NCBI GenBank assembly: GCA_014529385.2
Contig: CM043944.1
Coordinates: 47,178,268 to 47,242,267, forward strand
Direction: 5' to 3'
DNA from: Adiantum capillus-veneris
Lineage: Eukaryota > Streptophyta > Polypodiopsida > Polypodiales > Pteridaceae
DNA length: 64,000 nucleotides
Shown here: piece after piece, positions 1-10,948 of the stretch
Layout of the letters: each line of letters begins with the position of its first letter
How positions within the stretch are numbered: the stretch's first letter is position 1
Translations under genes and position numbers: made by a program
Notes under the pieces: generated by a model
Databases searched by the model: none
Told to the model about the DNA's origin: nothing
Seen by the model: only the letters and a program-made list of their open reading frames with translations

Positions 1-2
1 CA

Positions 3-1226
3 CTTTATGTACCTGGGATCAAGAAGAATCTCTTGTCTGTATCCGCACTTGCTAGACTTGGACTTGTAGTCAAATTTGTGGATGACAGATGTACAGTTCA
101 TGATCTGAGTTTTGGTGATGAAATTGTTGCATCTGGCCTTTTGTGCCGTGGGCTGTATAAGCTCACTTTGTATGATAAGTATGGACAAAATTTTGCAAAT
201 GCTGTTGCAGATTCAAGGGCTATTTCAGATGCAAAACTTTGGCATGCACGTTTTGGTCATCTGAATTTTGCCAGTTTGCTGCGTTTGAAAAAATATGATA
301 TGGTTGCTTCTTTGCCGCCTCTTGAAGCACCTGTCAAACATGTTTGTGAAGGCTGTATTTTGGGTAAGCTGCAGCGTTCTAAGTTTCCAAAGGATGGTTC
401 AATTTGGGCCACATGCAGGTTGCAGCTTGTGCATAGTGATGTTTGTGGGCCCATGCAAACTCCGTCCTTGGGCAATTACCTGTACTTCGTGACTTTCATT
501 GATGATTACTCCAGGCATGCATGGGTATTTCTGCTTAAAGCGAAGTCCGAAGTTTTTATGCGCTTCAAACAATTTCTGGCTATGGCTGAAAATGTCTCAA
601 AATGTACTATGGGCACCCTCCGTTCCGATCGAGGGGGGGAGTATATGTCTCATGAATTTAATGCATTTTTGGCTAGTTGTGGGATAAAACACCAATGTAG
701 AGTGCCTTATACACCTCAGCAAAATGGTGTTGCTGAGAGGAAAAACAGGTCACTTACGGAAATGGCACGATGTATGGTCAAAAGTCAAGCTTTGCCGCAT
801 TCTTTTTGGCTTGAGGCCATCATGTGTGCCACTTATGTACTTAACAGGTGTCCTATGAAATCTTTGTAGTCTATTACTCCATATGAAGCATGGCATGATA
901 GAAAGCCTTCTATTGAGCACATGTGTGTTTTTGGCTGTTTGGCATATGCTTTGGTGCCACAAACACAGCGCAAAAAATTGGATGATAAGGGTGTCAAATG
1001 CATTTTTGTTGGTTATAGTGCTGAAAGAAAAGGTTACAGGTTGTATCATCCACAAAAAAAACGTATTCTGGTTTCACGGGATGTAGTGTTTGTGGAAGAT
1101 TCTGTTCAGCCCTTGCTGTCATGTACTAGAGATAGTAATGTAAGCTCACACGACATTTATGACACTTTGTTGCCTCTTTGCAGTGGTGGAAATACGAATG
1201 TAATTTCCAATGAGGCAAATATATAG
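3..1226 (+). pseudogene. Copia-1 pol, GAG-pre-integrase and integrase segment
   Basis: The reading frame is open from base 3 and has no start in the window. The GAG-pre-integrase zinc-binding region reads LWHARFGHLNFASL followed by CEGCILGK. The integrase core follows, with FIDDYSRHAW, LRSDRGGEYMS and PYTPQQNGVAERKN carrying the usual D, D and E positions, and then the copia integrase C-terminal FGCLAY...FVGYS segment. The frame is broken by TAG at 867-869, where Copia-2 has a Gln codon, and by TAG at 1224-1226, again Gln in Copia-2. Both fit C-to-T changes. It would insert element cDNA into the genome; here it is non-functional. Confidence 0.9.
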
Positions 1227-1229
1227 CCT

Positions 1230-2955
1230 ATGGGGGTTTCTAAAAATGTTACAGATCAGCCTATTACTGATGCAAATGTACATGATGTACTTGATGAGGA
1301 AAGGGCTGAAAATGAGCAGGCTAGAGGTATGCCAAAATGGTTGGTGCACACTTTGCGTGACAGTAAATTGGATGCACCTTTGTCTAGTCGTACTCGTTCA
1401 GGCTCTTGCCATGCATCTTATGCATCATATTGTTATGCTTTGGCTGTGTCTAGTTTACATGATGTTGAGGAGCCTCTGTCTTTTGATGAAGTACAGAATT
1501 CAAAAAATTGGATGGCTGCCATGCAATCAAAATATGATGCACTTATAGAAAATGACACATGGACTTTATGTGATTTGCCTCCTGGCAAAAAGGCCATTCG
1601 TACGAAGTGGGTTTACAAGTTGAAACGCAAGCCGGATGGTGAGATCGATTACCATAAGGCTCCACTTGTTGCAAAGGGTTATGCACAGCAAAAAGGCATA
1701 GATTATGAAGAGACTTTTGCTCCCACTTGTCGTATGACTACTGTGCGTTTTCTATGTGCATTGGCAGCTCATGTTGGTTGGGATGTACATCAATCAGACA
1801 TTGTTACTGCTTTCTTGAATGGTGACAATTTGAGGAAGTTTATGTAACACAGCCTCGTGGTTTTGTCATAAAAGGACAAAGTGTGCTTGGTATGATAAAG
1901 CTAACACTCATTTGGTTAAACGAGGCTTTCGTAACAGTCCAACAGAAAGCACATTGTATGTAAAGCGTGAGGGTGATGTACTTCTCATTGTGGTTCTTTA
2001 TGTTGATGATTTGCTCATCACTGGACCAAATGAGAGACGTATTGCTGAATTTAAGGTTGATTTGAATGCTACTTTCAAGATGAAAGATTTGGGGCTATTG
2101 CATCATTACTTGGGTATACAGTTTAAGCAGTGTGATAGTGGTATTGCCTTGTGTCAGAAAAGTTACATAGAGACATTGCTATGTAAGTTTGGACTTGAGG
2201 ATTGAAAATCTATTGCCACTCCCATGGAAACAGGTTTGAAGTTGAGTCTACATGATGCTGGCGATCCTTCTGATGTCACTCTTTACCAAACTGTTGTTGG
2301 CTACCTCATTTATGTATGCAACACAAGGCCAGATATTTAGTTTGCAATCTCACAGGTCAGCAGATTCATGCATAGCCCAGGGTCTAAACATTGGCAGGCT
2401 GTCAAGAGGATTTTCCGCTACCTTAGTGGCACTTTACACCTTGGCTTGTTTTATCCCAAGGGGGGATCATTTCCGCCAGAATTACATGCTTTTTCGGACT
2501 CAGATTGGGCTGGTTGTTTTGACACGCGAGTGTCCACAAGTGGTTTTTGTTTCATGCTTGGCAGTTCATGTATATCATGGTTGAGCAAGAAGCAACCTAT
2601 TGTGGCCACTTCGAGTTGTGAGGCTGAGTACAGGGCAGTCTTCACAGCTACGGTTGAGTGTGTATGGCTCAGACGCCTTATGGCTGATTTGGGTGTTGGG
2701 CAGGACACTGCCAACACTATCTACACTGACAGTCAGAGCGCATTGGCAGTTGCGAGAAACCCAGTTTTTCATGCTCGCACAAAGCACATTGAGGTGCATT
2801 ACCACTATGTCAGGGAGAGGCTCTCAGCAAGAGAGATCAACTTGGCTTATGTGCCAACACAGGACAACCTTGCAGAACTTTTCACAAAGGCATTGTCTTG
2901 TGAGAAGCTTGAAGCTTTCCGCAAAGCTTTGGGCTTACTCCCCTTTGTGGACTGA
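1230..2955 (+). pseudogene. Copia-1 pol, reverse transcriptase and RNase H segment
   Basis: The RT starts around 1500 (NSKNWMAAMQSKYDALIEND) with TKWVYKLKRKPDGEIDYHKA. After a stop at 1845-1847 (TAA) about 45 bp typical of the family, the LYGLKQ region, seems to be missing. RT resumes at 1912 with the catalytic motif LYVDDLL near 2003. A TGA at 2203-2205 precedes the conserved KSIATPMET block; Copia-3 has a TGA at the same place. Another stop, TAG near 2338, is Gln in Copia-3. The RNase H domain (2368-2955) is open and has DSDWAG, SSCEAEYRA, TDSQSALAVARN and the terminal ADLFTKAL-type motif (here NLAELFTKAL). Confidence 0.9.
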
Positions 2956-3030
2956 TCATGTCCTCAGGGCATGGCACTTCCCTTTACTCATGTGCTAGCT
3001 CTTGTTCACCGCATCACTCCAGGGGGGATT

Positions 3031-3254
3031 TGTTACCATATACATGTGGTAGTGATGTGTGTGAACACACTAGGACCGTCGGGGCATTTTTTCCCTCTTT
3101 AGGATGTTTTTTCCCCTGTGCATTGTATATACGCCCATCACTCTAGGGCTATCTATCTTTCCATTGCACACTAAGTAATACACTCTCTATTGTGTGCCTT
3201 GAGCTTCCTTCGTCTTCTCCAAGCTGTGTGCGTTTCTCTGCCCTAATTCCAACA
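3031..3254 (+). repeat. Copia-1 3' LTR (224 bp)
   Basis: Starts TGTTACCATATAC directly after the polypurine tract and ends CCAACA, giving TG...CA ends. It is closely similar to 20667-20893 (reverse), 52369-52595 and 59760-59985. It contains a TATA-like TGTATATACG near 3125. Adjacent sequence is GAGAT on the right; the target duplication cannot be tested because the left end is outside the window. Confidence 0.93.
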
Positions 3255-4216
3255 GAGATGAGCAATCAGATACTGAGATAGATGCAGAGATGGGTGTAGA
3301 AGTGGAGTTTGAAGACAAAGACGCAGAAGTTCAGATTGAGATAGATGTTTTTGGTGCATTAGCTCTCACAGAAGGTGAGAGATTGACTAGTGATTTTTGT
3401 CAATAACTCTCTTGTAATGTCTACTTATGATTAATGGATTTTAATTATTGTCCAACAATGAATACATAGTGATTTGTGCTACATATTCTTTTGATAGTTA
3501 TTTGCATTGCTTAAGTTGCTCATTTATGGTTAAGTGAATTAACGTATTGTATATGTGTTTTCATATTAGTTTTTGCAAACATGGACGATGACGAGGAGCC
3601 ATACTCTCTTAGCTTCAATTTTCTTGTTACTCCAGCCGGCAAGTCACCTGAGTATATGGCCCCTTTGTTTTCATTGTTTTCCCTTGAGCAATGTGCATAA
3701 GCACATACATTCTGGAGAGCTGGTCCTTCCATACCAAATACAGCTACTCCAATATCTATAACGAGTATGCCAGTTACACCGACATGTGGTGTCACACCTA
3801 CGACGAGTGTTTCAGTTACACCAACAAGTCATGCTACACTGGAGATTGCCTTGTCTTGTTCTTCTTTGAGATGACACAAGACTCATCCATGTGGGAATCT
3901 GGCGGTGGTTGTTACGGTAGTGGTGCTACCAATGCATCCACGCTACCAAGAGAGCATCCACCTCTCTTGTCAGTAGAGAGCAAACCACTTAGCACACCAC
4001 GTACACCTTGGGGATCACATGAGCATGATCGTAGCAAGGTGTACAAGACCGGATTGGGCTATTATTATGGATAGGGCCGAAAAGGCCATACGACAAATGA
4101 TTCAACAATTTTGTACCATGCAATTTGGTCACTCTATGATGGAGCATTGGCATGCTTCCCCCGCGGCCGCAAGCATGTCTGCGCATTACTCATATCAATC
4201 TTCCATAGTAGAGTGA
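3255..4216 (+). other. Unrecognised acidic coding remnant, possibly two or more exons
   Basis: Directly after the Copia-1 LTR an acidic reading frame (about 3256-3374, DEQSDTEIDAEMGVEVEFED) ends at a possible donor, GTGAGA. A possible acceptor (CATATTAG near 3568) leads in frame to ANMDDDEEPYSLSFNFLVTP at about 3572-3690. Past a TAA near 3700 the frame continues as a Thr/Pro/Ser-rich stretch (ITSMPVTPTCGVTPTTSVSV). A further open stretch occurs at 3691-4074 in another frame. I do not recognise a family. It could be a host exon disrupted by Copia-1 or part of an unknown element. The NotI-type GCGGCCGC at 4162 is natural composition. Confidence 0.3.
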
Positions 4217-4373
4217 CAATCTCTACTTGGTGTTTGGAAGACGTCATCTCCACAAACTTGATCCTAAGCATGCATACTTCTTAACATTTGTGCACAATAA
4301 AGAAAAAGAGAGTCTTATAAGACAAAAACTTTGTTCATTTTAAACATTTTTACATTTTCTTACTCTAGGGAAG

Positions 4374-4781
4374 CATTGTAAGCATTGACAAGGTTTAGGT
4401 TATCCTTTAATTGTATGCCTTGCATCCATCTAGCATCTTCAAAGGGATAGTTCTTAAACTTAATAAGATACCGTCGGATAATCTAACCGCCTCTCAATAC
4501 CTTGTCTTCATGTTGGAGAATGGACTCGGGTTGCGACACTTCTTCTTGGTCCTCGATCTTCGGTGGGTCTTCAGTAGTTGGTTCTTGAGGTGGCTCTCCT
4601 TTGTAAGGCTTTAGTAGGCTCACATAAAAGCGTTGTGTATGAGCCAATGACTGGGTAACTTGAGTTGATAGGCCATCCCATTGATTGGTCAAAGAATCTG
4701 GAAGGGACCACAGTACCTTTTTGCTAACTTAGCATAGTACTTTTGGTGTCCCATAGGATTCTTGCCTGTCGTGTGCCTTAA
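4374..4781 (-). pseudogene. Gypsy A integrase C-terminus and chromodomain
   Basis: The 4483-4692 frame carries RFYVSLLKPYKGEPPQ, the usual end of gypsy integrase, then an acidic linker and ESILQHEDKVLRGG. After one TAG the same frame continues IIRRYLIKFKNYPFEDARWM, which matches the chromodomain pattern (aromatic-rich YLIKFKNYP...W), and stops with TAA near 4374. Chromodomains direct integration to particular chromatin. The short break between this and the main integrase frame near 4690-4790 is a frameshift. Confidence 0.75.
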
Positions 4782-5981
4782 TCAAGCCTTGGGAACTTTG
4801 AGCAGGACCCAATCATTTTCTTTAAAGGCTTGGGCTCTTATGTGCTTATCAGCCAACAACCTTTTGCCTTTGCTATGAGATAGAGAAAGCATCCTTAATC
4901 TTTTGGAAAGATTCTTGTAGGTCTCGGCTATACTCATCTGCAACGAAGATCTTCCCGTGTACCTTAAGTAGTAGGGACTTTTGGATCTTACCTCAATTAC
5001 TTCGAAAGGTGCCTTTCCCATGGAGGTATGTACAATATTATTGTAGGCATACTCCATTAAGGGTAAGTACTTCTCCCATTGGGATCTTTGATCTACTTCC
5101 GTTACATAGGCTTTTAGTAGATCAAGAATTGCTAGGTTAGCTATTTCACTTTGGCCATCCATTTGCGAGTGATAGGCCAAAGAGAAGTTTAGCCTTGTCC
5201 CTAAATTCTCAAAGAGACCCTTCCAAAAATTACTGGTCATTCTAGGATCTCTATCCGACACTATGGACATCGTCAAGCCATGGTACTTGAAGATGTGTGA
5301 TATGAAGAGGGTTGTCATTTGATGGGCTTTGATAGTCTTTTTGACATGTATAAAATGAGCTTGTTTGCTGAACCTGTCTACTATCATCCATATTCCCGTA
5401 TTCCCATGGATAGACTTGGGCAATCCAAAGATAAAATCCATGGATATGCTCTCCCATGGTGAATTTGGGATTGGCAAAGGTTGAAGCAATCCATGTTGCT
5501 TCCCTCTATCAAACTTCGTCTTTTGGCATACCACATATTTAGAAACATACTCTTGTATGTTTGCTTTCATGGCAGGCCAATAGAAATACGTTTCTATCCC
5601 TTTTAGGGTAGACTGAATCCCTCTATGCCCTGCATAAGGAGGAGCATAGGATTCATACATTACTTTCTCACGTAGTGAGCTAGTAACACATAGTCTATTG
5701 CCATAGAGAAGATAACCATCTTGTAAGGTAAATGGTTCCTCTTTCTTCCCTAGCGCAAGGGTTGAAATCACATCTCTAAAATCGGGATCAATAGCGTACT
5801 CATCTATCATAGAAGATAGATCGTTGTGAGTTGCTATGGAAACCGCATTCACTCTCGGCCGTCTTGAGAGTGCATCGCCTACTTGATTATGCTTGCCAGC
5901 AATGTGAGCAATATGAAAATGAAATTGGGAAAGGAAATTTTCCCACCTCATTTGTTTGTCAGAGAGCTTGGTTTGTGTCAT
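4782..5981 (-). pseudogene. Gypsy A integrase with end of RNase H
   Basis: A 399-codon open stretch. It begins in the RNase H end (LSDKQMRWENFLSQFHFHIA, then DALSRRPRVN) and continues into integrase: the HHCC zinc domain (GHRGIQSTLKGIETYFYWPA, then VVCQKTK), core D at SMDFIFGLP, second D at IVSDRDPRM and the E in MDGQSEIAN. One zinc-ligand Cys is Tyr here (KYVVC against KCVVC in copy C), so the zinc domain may be defective although the catalytic triad is present. It is part of a polyprotein, so the apparent start is not a real translation start. Confidence 0.9.
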
Positions 5982-6915
5982 GAAGTACTTAAGGCTTTGG
6001 TGATCCGTCCGTAGAATGAAATAAATAGTGCTTCCACAAGTCTAAGGCATGTAGAAGTGCGAGGAGTTCCTTTTCATATATGCCTAAAGCTTGCTCAACA
6101 GGGTCGAGCCTTCAACTTTCATAGGCTATGGCGTGCCCTTCTTGGAGCAAAACAACTCCAAGGCAATCACCACAAGCGTCACATTGGACCTCAAATGGCT
6201 TTGAGAGATCCGGCAGTGTAAGCATAGGTTGAGAGATAAGTTTTTTCGAAAGCATTGTTGTCCTTGGCAAACCATATATACCTAACGTTTTTCTTTGTTA
6301 GGTCATCTAATGGTCTCGCCATTTGTGAGAACTTTTCTATGAAGCATCCATACTACGCACACATACCTATAAAGCTTCTTAGTTCATGTAGATTCCTTGG
6401 AGTAGGCCATCCTTTTATTACCTCTAGCTTTGATGGATCCATTTGGATGCCATCTTGACAGATAATTTGACCTAAATACTGAATCTCTTGTAAGAAAAAC
6501 TCACTTTTCTTTCGATTAACATAGAGTTTATTGTCTTGTAAGACTTGAAATATTACCTGCAGGTGTTGTTTGTGTTTGTCTAGTGAATTAGAGTAGATGG
6601 CTATATCATCAAAGAACACTCCAGTAAAGGTTCGATGAGGCCTGAACAACTTCTCCATCAAGCGGTTGAAGGTGGCTGGTGCATTGGTCAAGCCGAAAGG
6701 CATGAAAATGTATTCGTAAAGACCAAACATAGTGCAAAATGCGGTCTTTACAATGTCTTGATCAACTATCCTAATTTGATGGTAGCCACTTTTTAGGTCA
6801 ATCCTACTGAAGTAGGTCGACCTTGCAGCTTATCAAATAGGTCTTCTACCTGTGGAACGGGAAACCTATTCTTGATATTGATCCTATTTAGTGCTCTATA
6901 CCCTTCTCAACTAAC
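5982..6915 (-). pseudogene. Gypsy A reverse transcriptase and RNase H (frameshifted)
   Basis: The open part 6353-6730 holds MPFGLTNAPATFNRLM and the catalytic box VFFDDIAIYSN, then LGQIICQDGIQMDPSKLEVI. To its left, 5982-6350 encodes RNase H remnants in shifting frames, equivalent to copy C 46680-47050. To its right, 6731-6915 encodes the RT N-terminal part with breaks. Several indels make the enzyme non-functional. Confidence 0.85.
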
Positions 6916-7361
6916 TCATGCACTTGCTGCATAATCTCCTTGAGAAACTCTATAAGGAGGTTTATTAGGCGGTGAACTTCCTAGAAGAAGTTCAATTGCA
7001 TGGTCATCATTGCCTCGTTTAGGAGGTAGTTCACAAGGGATGTCGTCCATAAAAACATCTTGAAATCCCTTGAGAAAATTGGATAACTCTAATTCCTTAT
7101 GATTGTTTATATTTTCTTTTGCTAAAGCACTAGTTTCATTTTGAGAATCTTTAACAAAAATCATGTACACGGAAATAGAGCTCTTTATTGACTTATTGAA
7201 AGCTTGTGTATGTACAATGCGTATGGTGTTTCCCAACTCCTTAGCATCTACATACATATCTTTTTCCCTGAACCTAAAGTAGATTTTCCTTTCAGGGAAT
7301 TTAACATTGGCAGCCATGCGATCAAACCATGGTGCCCCTAGGATTACATCCTCATGCTTAA
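6916..7361 (-). pseudogene. Gypsy A protease-RT linker, distal part
   Basis: Encodes the segment that follows protease in this family: GAPWFDRMAANVKFPERKIY, then MIFVKDSQNETSALAKENI, then ELPPKRGNDDHAIELLLGSS. It aligns with copy C 45560-45990 and copy B 19650-20060. The frame is cut at 7362 by the TIR element and continues at 8701. Confidence 0.85.
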
Positions 7362-8700
7362 CACTAGGTTGGTAACCTAACAGGACATAAAAGTGTCCTT
7401 TCAGGGTTTTGAAAAAAACCTCCAAAACCATAGTAGATCCACTCATTTTGTAAAATCCTTTCATGAGGTTATAGTTCAAGGTCTACTACACATGGAAAAA
7501 ATAAGAAACTTGTAAAATTTCTCATCGTTTGGTCACACTAAGCCTCCAAAGTTGATGGACCAGTACATTTTCATCAAAACAATCATTTCTTAAGTTTTGT
7601 TGCATAAAAATAAGATTAGGGATTTTTGTAGGACTTGAGATAAATTCCCTAGTTAACTTCAATGGGTTGGTGATCAGAACATATGATTGCTTCTCACTCA
7701 CTATTTTTTGTTTTGCCAAAAGAAATAGGTACAAAAAAGTTGAATTTTTACCATTCTGCAAAACTATCATCAAAGTTTCTATAGCCACGCTCAATACAAA
7801 TAATATATGCATGTTTTATTAGTTCCCTATTGTCCTTTAGGTTCATAAGGAGCCATGGAGCATGTCAAAAGAATAATACATCTCTTACCAAGGGGAATCT
7901 TGGGGACAAAGATGAAGTGCTAAATACAGCAAACATGAAAAAACTGGGTTCAACATTATGAGTTGTAGAATCCCATAAAAACTATTCAATATCTAGCCAA
8001 ATTTGATCCTTATGACTAGATATGGTTACTACCTACAAAATGCATGTATTTGTCACAAGAAACTAACAATATTGAAAAAGCTATACTTGATATACTAGAA
8101 TGTTTCGTTTTCTTCTATAATTGAAAAAATCAACCATCGTTGTCTATTATGAAAAATAGGGTATTAGGTGCCCCAAAAATCAAGGAATATTACCTTTATG
8201 TTACAATATGTGACATAGAAAATCAAAACTGCATTTGGATATCATGAAAGCCACCAAAAAAATCATAGAAGAGCTAAAATTGGCTAAAAAACAGGATTTG
8301 ACAATTTTTGTAATTTGGTCATAATGTACAACTTTAACATTTATTTCTCCCTAGAAGCATCAGGACATGTTGAGGACTACTAAAGATAGTTCTCTAGCAT
8401 TATAGACCTCACAAACATGAATTCTAGAGTGGTATAGTTGCAAAAAGTTGAAAAAAGCCAAAAACAGGACCCGTTTTTTCACACAGTTTAGGTTGTGAAA
8501 TGTTGTGCAAGGACAAGGTTAAAGATGGAATTGATATTCCAAAAAAATGTCAAGTTTTTTTCAGCTCATGAGACAACTTTCTAGAAAGATAGCACCTCAA
8601 AATCCATTTTGAAACTCTTGACATGATTCAAGGAAAATGGTCACTTAACAGGACATAAAAGTGTCCCAGGACATAAAAGTGTCCCATTACCAACCTAGTG
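7362..8700. mobile_element. Non-autonomous TIR DNA transposon, 1,339 bp
   Basis: The ends are inverted repeats: CACTAGGTTGGTAA at 7362-7375 and TTACCAACCTAGTG at 8687-8700. Flanks are TTAA on both sides (7358-7361 and 8701-8704), and copies B and C are uninterrupted at this site (20067, 45560), so this is a clean insertion. Inside each end lies the hairpin GGACATAAAAGTGTCC, once on the left (about 7382) and twice in tandem on the right (about 8651-8685). No coding sequence was found; the interior is AT-rich. The target duplication reads as TTAA, or as TA if the TIR starts ACACTAGG. A 3-bp CACTA-type duplication does not fit. Confidence 0.88.
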
Positions 8701-8985
8701 TTAAGAGGAGAGATAAAGAAGTCCTCCTTGTCCACATAGCTTTGGACATAGAGCCTCAATTTCCCAATTAAGGGAGTGACTGAGGCTTCTTGCCCCTTGA
8801 AAGCACCATCGACGGGTAGGACATCTCCCATCTCATAGGCTTGGATGCCTAGCTTGGTGGCCAACTCTGTGGATATGAAATTGTGAGTAGAACCAGGGTG
8901 AAAGACAATAAAAGCATCATGTTCTCTTACCTTTCCCCAAGTATGGCATAGAGGAGATCCTTTGTGGTGAGCATCCTCTTATTGG
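8701..8985 (-). pseudogene. Gypsy A aspartic protease
   Basis: Minus-strand frame near 8701-8930 reads PGSTHNFISTELATKLGIQA, then GQEASVTPLIGKLRL and SYVDKEDFFISPL, the retropepsin region of the family. The expected catalytic Asp-Ser-Gly is His-Pro-Gly here. Copy C has Asp-Pro-Gly and copy B Glu-Pro-Ser, so the active site is degraded to different degrees. Confidence 0.8.
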
Positions 8986-9476
8986 ATTTTGACCAAGGTA
9001 GCTCTAGAAGGCTCATTTCGTGTATTCTTGTGGGGGCAAGCACGATAGGCATGCCCTTGCTCCCCGCACTTGAAACAACGGTTATCTTTACAATAACACT
9101 GAAGCTCTTCAGGATAGAGTTTATTTTCCTTTCTCCTTAGCTTTGTTGTTGGTGGTGTTGCCTTTAGGAGACTTTTGGACAGTGTCCTTCCCCTTAGGCT
9201 CGTTATTACGGTCCTTGTTCGCCGTGGGCTTAAGATTTCTCTTAGCCCCTTGTTGGAAATTGATTTGTGAAGCCACAATGGTATAGTGTATGATCGCAGA
9301 TATGTTGTGTGGCCTTTGGGAGTTAACATACTCCGCCATATCTTCAGTTACACCCGCACAAAATTATTGTTTTTTCTCTCCAAAATCCATCTTTTTGAAG
9401 ATAGTGGCTTTGAGATGTGAGTCCCAAACTTGTCTACATATTTCTGAATAGATTCGTAGGGAGAGAGCTTCAAGCT
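8986..9476 (-). pseudogene. Gypsy A gag C-terminal part with CCHC zinc knuckle
   Basis: Contains CFKCGEQGHAYRACPHKN (near 9040-9092), a CX2CX4HX4C knuckle that binds RNA in the nucleocapsid. Upstream is a basic Lys/Asn-rich stretch (KGKDTVQKSPKGN) split between two frames, so at least one frameshift is present. It lies downstream of the TGA that ends the N-terminal gag frame at 9477. Confidence 0.85.
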
Positions 9477-10532
9477 TCACCATTTGGTGAGTACTTTGTC
9501 TTTGGCATCGATAGACAAAAACAGCTTCATGATGGAAGCTCTTAAAGCTTTCCATGTTCGTGGAGCATCACCGTTTGCCCGTAGGCTAGACCACCATTGC
9601 CTGGCGGACTTTTGAAAATGCATAGCTACATGGCGTAGCTTAGAGGACTCCGTGAAGCCCTCATCTCCAAACGCTGCATCAAATTGTTGAATGAAGGCCA
9701 AGACTTTGTCCATAGCACCAAAGGTGCCATCGTAGGTAAGGAAACAGATGTTCTTTCCTCCCTTTTTGAACTTTTTGAGCTTGGACGACCTCTTCCATGC
9801 GGCATAGGATTTTCTATGGCCTCTTCTTTTTTGTGGTTCAAAAGATGCACCATCACTTTCTTTAGAAGAGGAAGAATTTGAGGAGGATGGAGAAGAGGGT
9901 GACCTCTTTCTCGCCTTTTTCTTCCCTTGTTCCTCCTTGTCTGCACCATCACTTTCTTCATAAGAGGAATAGGATGAAGAAGATTGAGAAGAGGGTGACC
10001 TCTTTCTTGCCTTTTCTCTCTCTTGTATTTTGTCATTCCTCTTTGAATTATGGTGTGGGGAAGTGTGCGGTGGTCTTCTCCATTTAGGGGGTGTTGGAGA
10101 GCGTTTTGCCTGCCGTCTTCGTGAAGCCATCTCCGCCGAGGTGGCAAGAGACTCACTTCTTTCTCGTTCTTTTGGTGGGGGCTCTACCATTGAAAGTTGA
10201 GTTCTCCTTTGGGAAGGAGATGCGTTGTCAAGTAGTAGAATTTTGAGCCCTTCGTATGGATCCTCTTCCTCTTCCCTTATCGGAGAGAGGCCTCTTTTGG
10301 AAGTCTCACAAGGAGGCTTCCTAGGTACTCTCTCGTCTTGGTGGGGAGTTTGGAGAATCCCATGAGCACGTAGTTGCCGTTGCACTTCATTTTGGAGGGA
10401 TGGATTGCCCATGGCTTGTTGAAGCCTAGAAACAAAGTAGTTAACAAGCATACGGGCATCATTAATAGCATGTTCATTAGCAAAATCAAAGCTATCAACA
10501 TTAATTTCACTCTTTTTACTATTGTCAGCCAT
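9477..10532 (-). CDS. Gypsy A gag, N-terminal 351 codons (SR-rich)
   Basis: Starts MADNSKKSEINVDSFDFANE at the first ATG downstream of the leader. Residues about 120-255 are an Arg/Ser-rich, strongly charged region with an imperfect internal duplication (KARKRSPSSQSSSSYSSYEE and KARKRSPSSPSSSNSSSSKE). Residues about 275-345 match the retrotransposon gag fold (FIQQFDAAFGDEGFTESSKL, then QKSARQWWSSLRANGDAP). It ends at TGA directly after LTKW. Copy C has TGA at the same codon (44790-44792), although gag homology continues beyond it. The stop may therefore be ancestral, read through, or a shared defect. Confidence 0.85.
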   Translation of the reverse strand: MADNSKKSEINVDSFDFANEHAINDARMLVNYFVSRLQQAMGNPSLQNEVQRQLRAHGILQTPHQDERVPRKPPCETSKRGLSPIREEEEDPYEGLKILLLDNASPSQRRTQLSMVEPPPKERERSESLATSAEMASRRRQAKRSPTPPKWRRPPHTSPHHNSKRNDKIQEREKARKRSPSSQSSSSYSSYEESDGADKEEQGKKKARKRSPSSPSSSNSSSSKESDGASFEPQKRRGHRKSYAAWKRSSKLKKFKKGGKNICFLTYDGTFGAMDKVLAFIQQFDAAFGDEGFTESSKLRHVAMHFQKSARQWWSSLRANGDAPRTWKALRASIMKLFLSIDAKDKVLTKW

Positions 10533-10948
10533 TCTAACAACTTTTAGGTGTAAAATATTTTAGGTGTACTTTGGCACTTCAAGCCCTAGTTGCTACTCCT
10601 CTTAACCCCTTTAGAAAAGCACTCAAGCTCCTGTATTCGTGGCTCGAATATTATTAATTGCAAGGAATAGAAGAGAGGGTCTTTCAACACCAAAACAGTA
10701 CCGGCTCCTGTCAAGCTCCTAATAGCTCAATAGTGGTTAAACCGTAGGCAAGCCCCGTAGGACTCCACTATTAAGACCATAGCTCTCGACGGTAATGTCC
10801 TTCTATCTCCACGAAGCAGGTGCACTGCAAGGCTGAAAAATCCCTATTCTACTTACTCAATTGCAATTAATAATACCAACCATTTATAGTTAGCTTGAGG
10901 ACCTCTCCTCTTGAGCAAGAAAAGAGAAACCTTGTGCTCGATACCAAT
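10533..10948 (-). other. Gypsy A untranslated leader and primer-binding site
   Basis: A non-coding leader between gag and the 5' LTR, shared with copy B (24641-25022) and copy C (43395-43771). The primer-binding site at 10937-10947 reads TGGTATCGAGC on the minus strand, the initiator-Met tRNA type (TGGTATCAGAGC) with a small defect. Confidence 0.8.

Larger units (their letters stand above)
1..3254 (+). mobile_element. Copia-1: 3' portion of a Ty1/copia LTR retrotransposon
   Basis: The window opens inside the GAG-pre-integrase region of a copia element. Domain order is GAG-pre-integrase, integrase, reverse transcriptase, RNase H, polypurine tract (AGGGGGGATT, 3021-3030) and 3' LTR (3031-3254). 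Integrase before RT is diagnostic of Ty1/copia. Several in-frame stops and a small RT deletion show it is dead. The same family occurs at 20667-24226 (Copia-2) and 52369-59985 (Copia-3). The 5' LTR, gag and protease lie outside the window. Confidence 0.93.

Noticed and set aside
4155-4175. Cloning-vector remnant because of GCGGCCGC
   Set aside because: No vector sequence around it; a single rare-cutter site can occur naturally.
7362-8700. Standard CACTA (CMC) element
   Set aside because: Ends begin CACTA, but the 3-bp flanks differ (TAA against TTA); the supported duplication is TTAA or TA.
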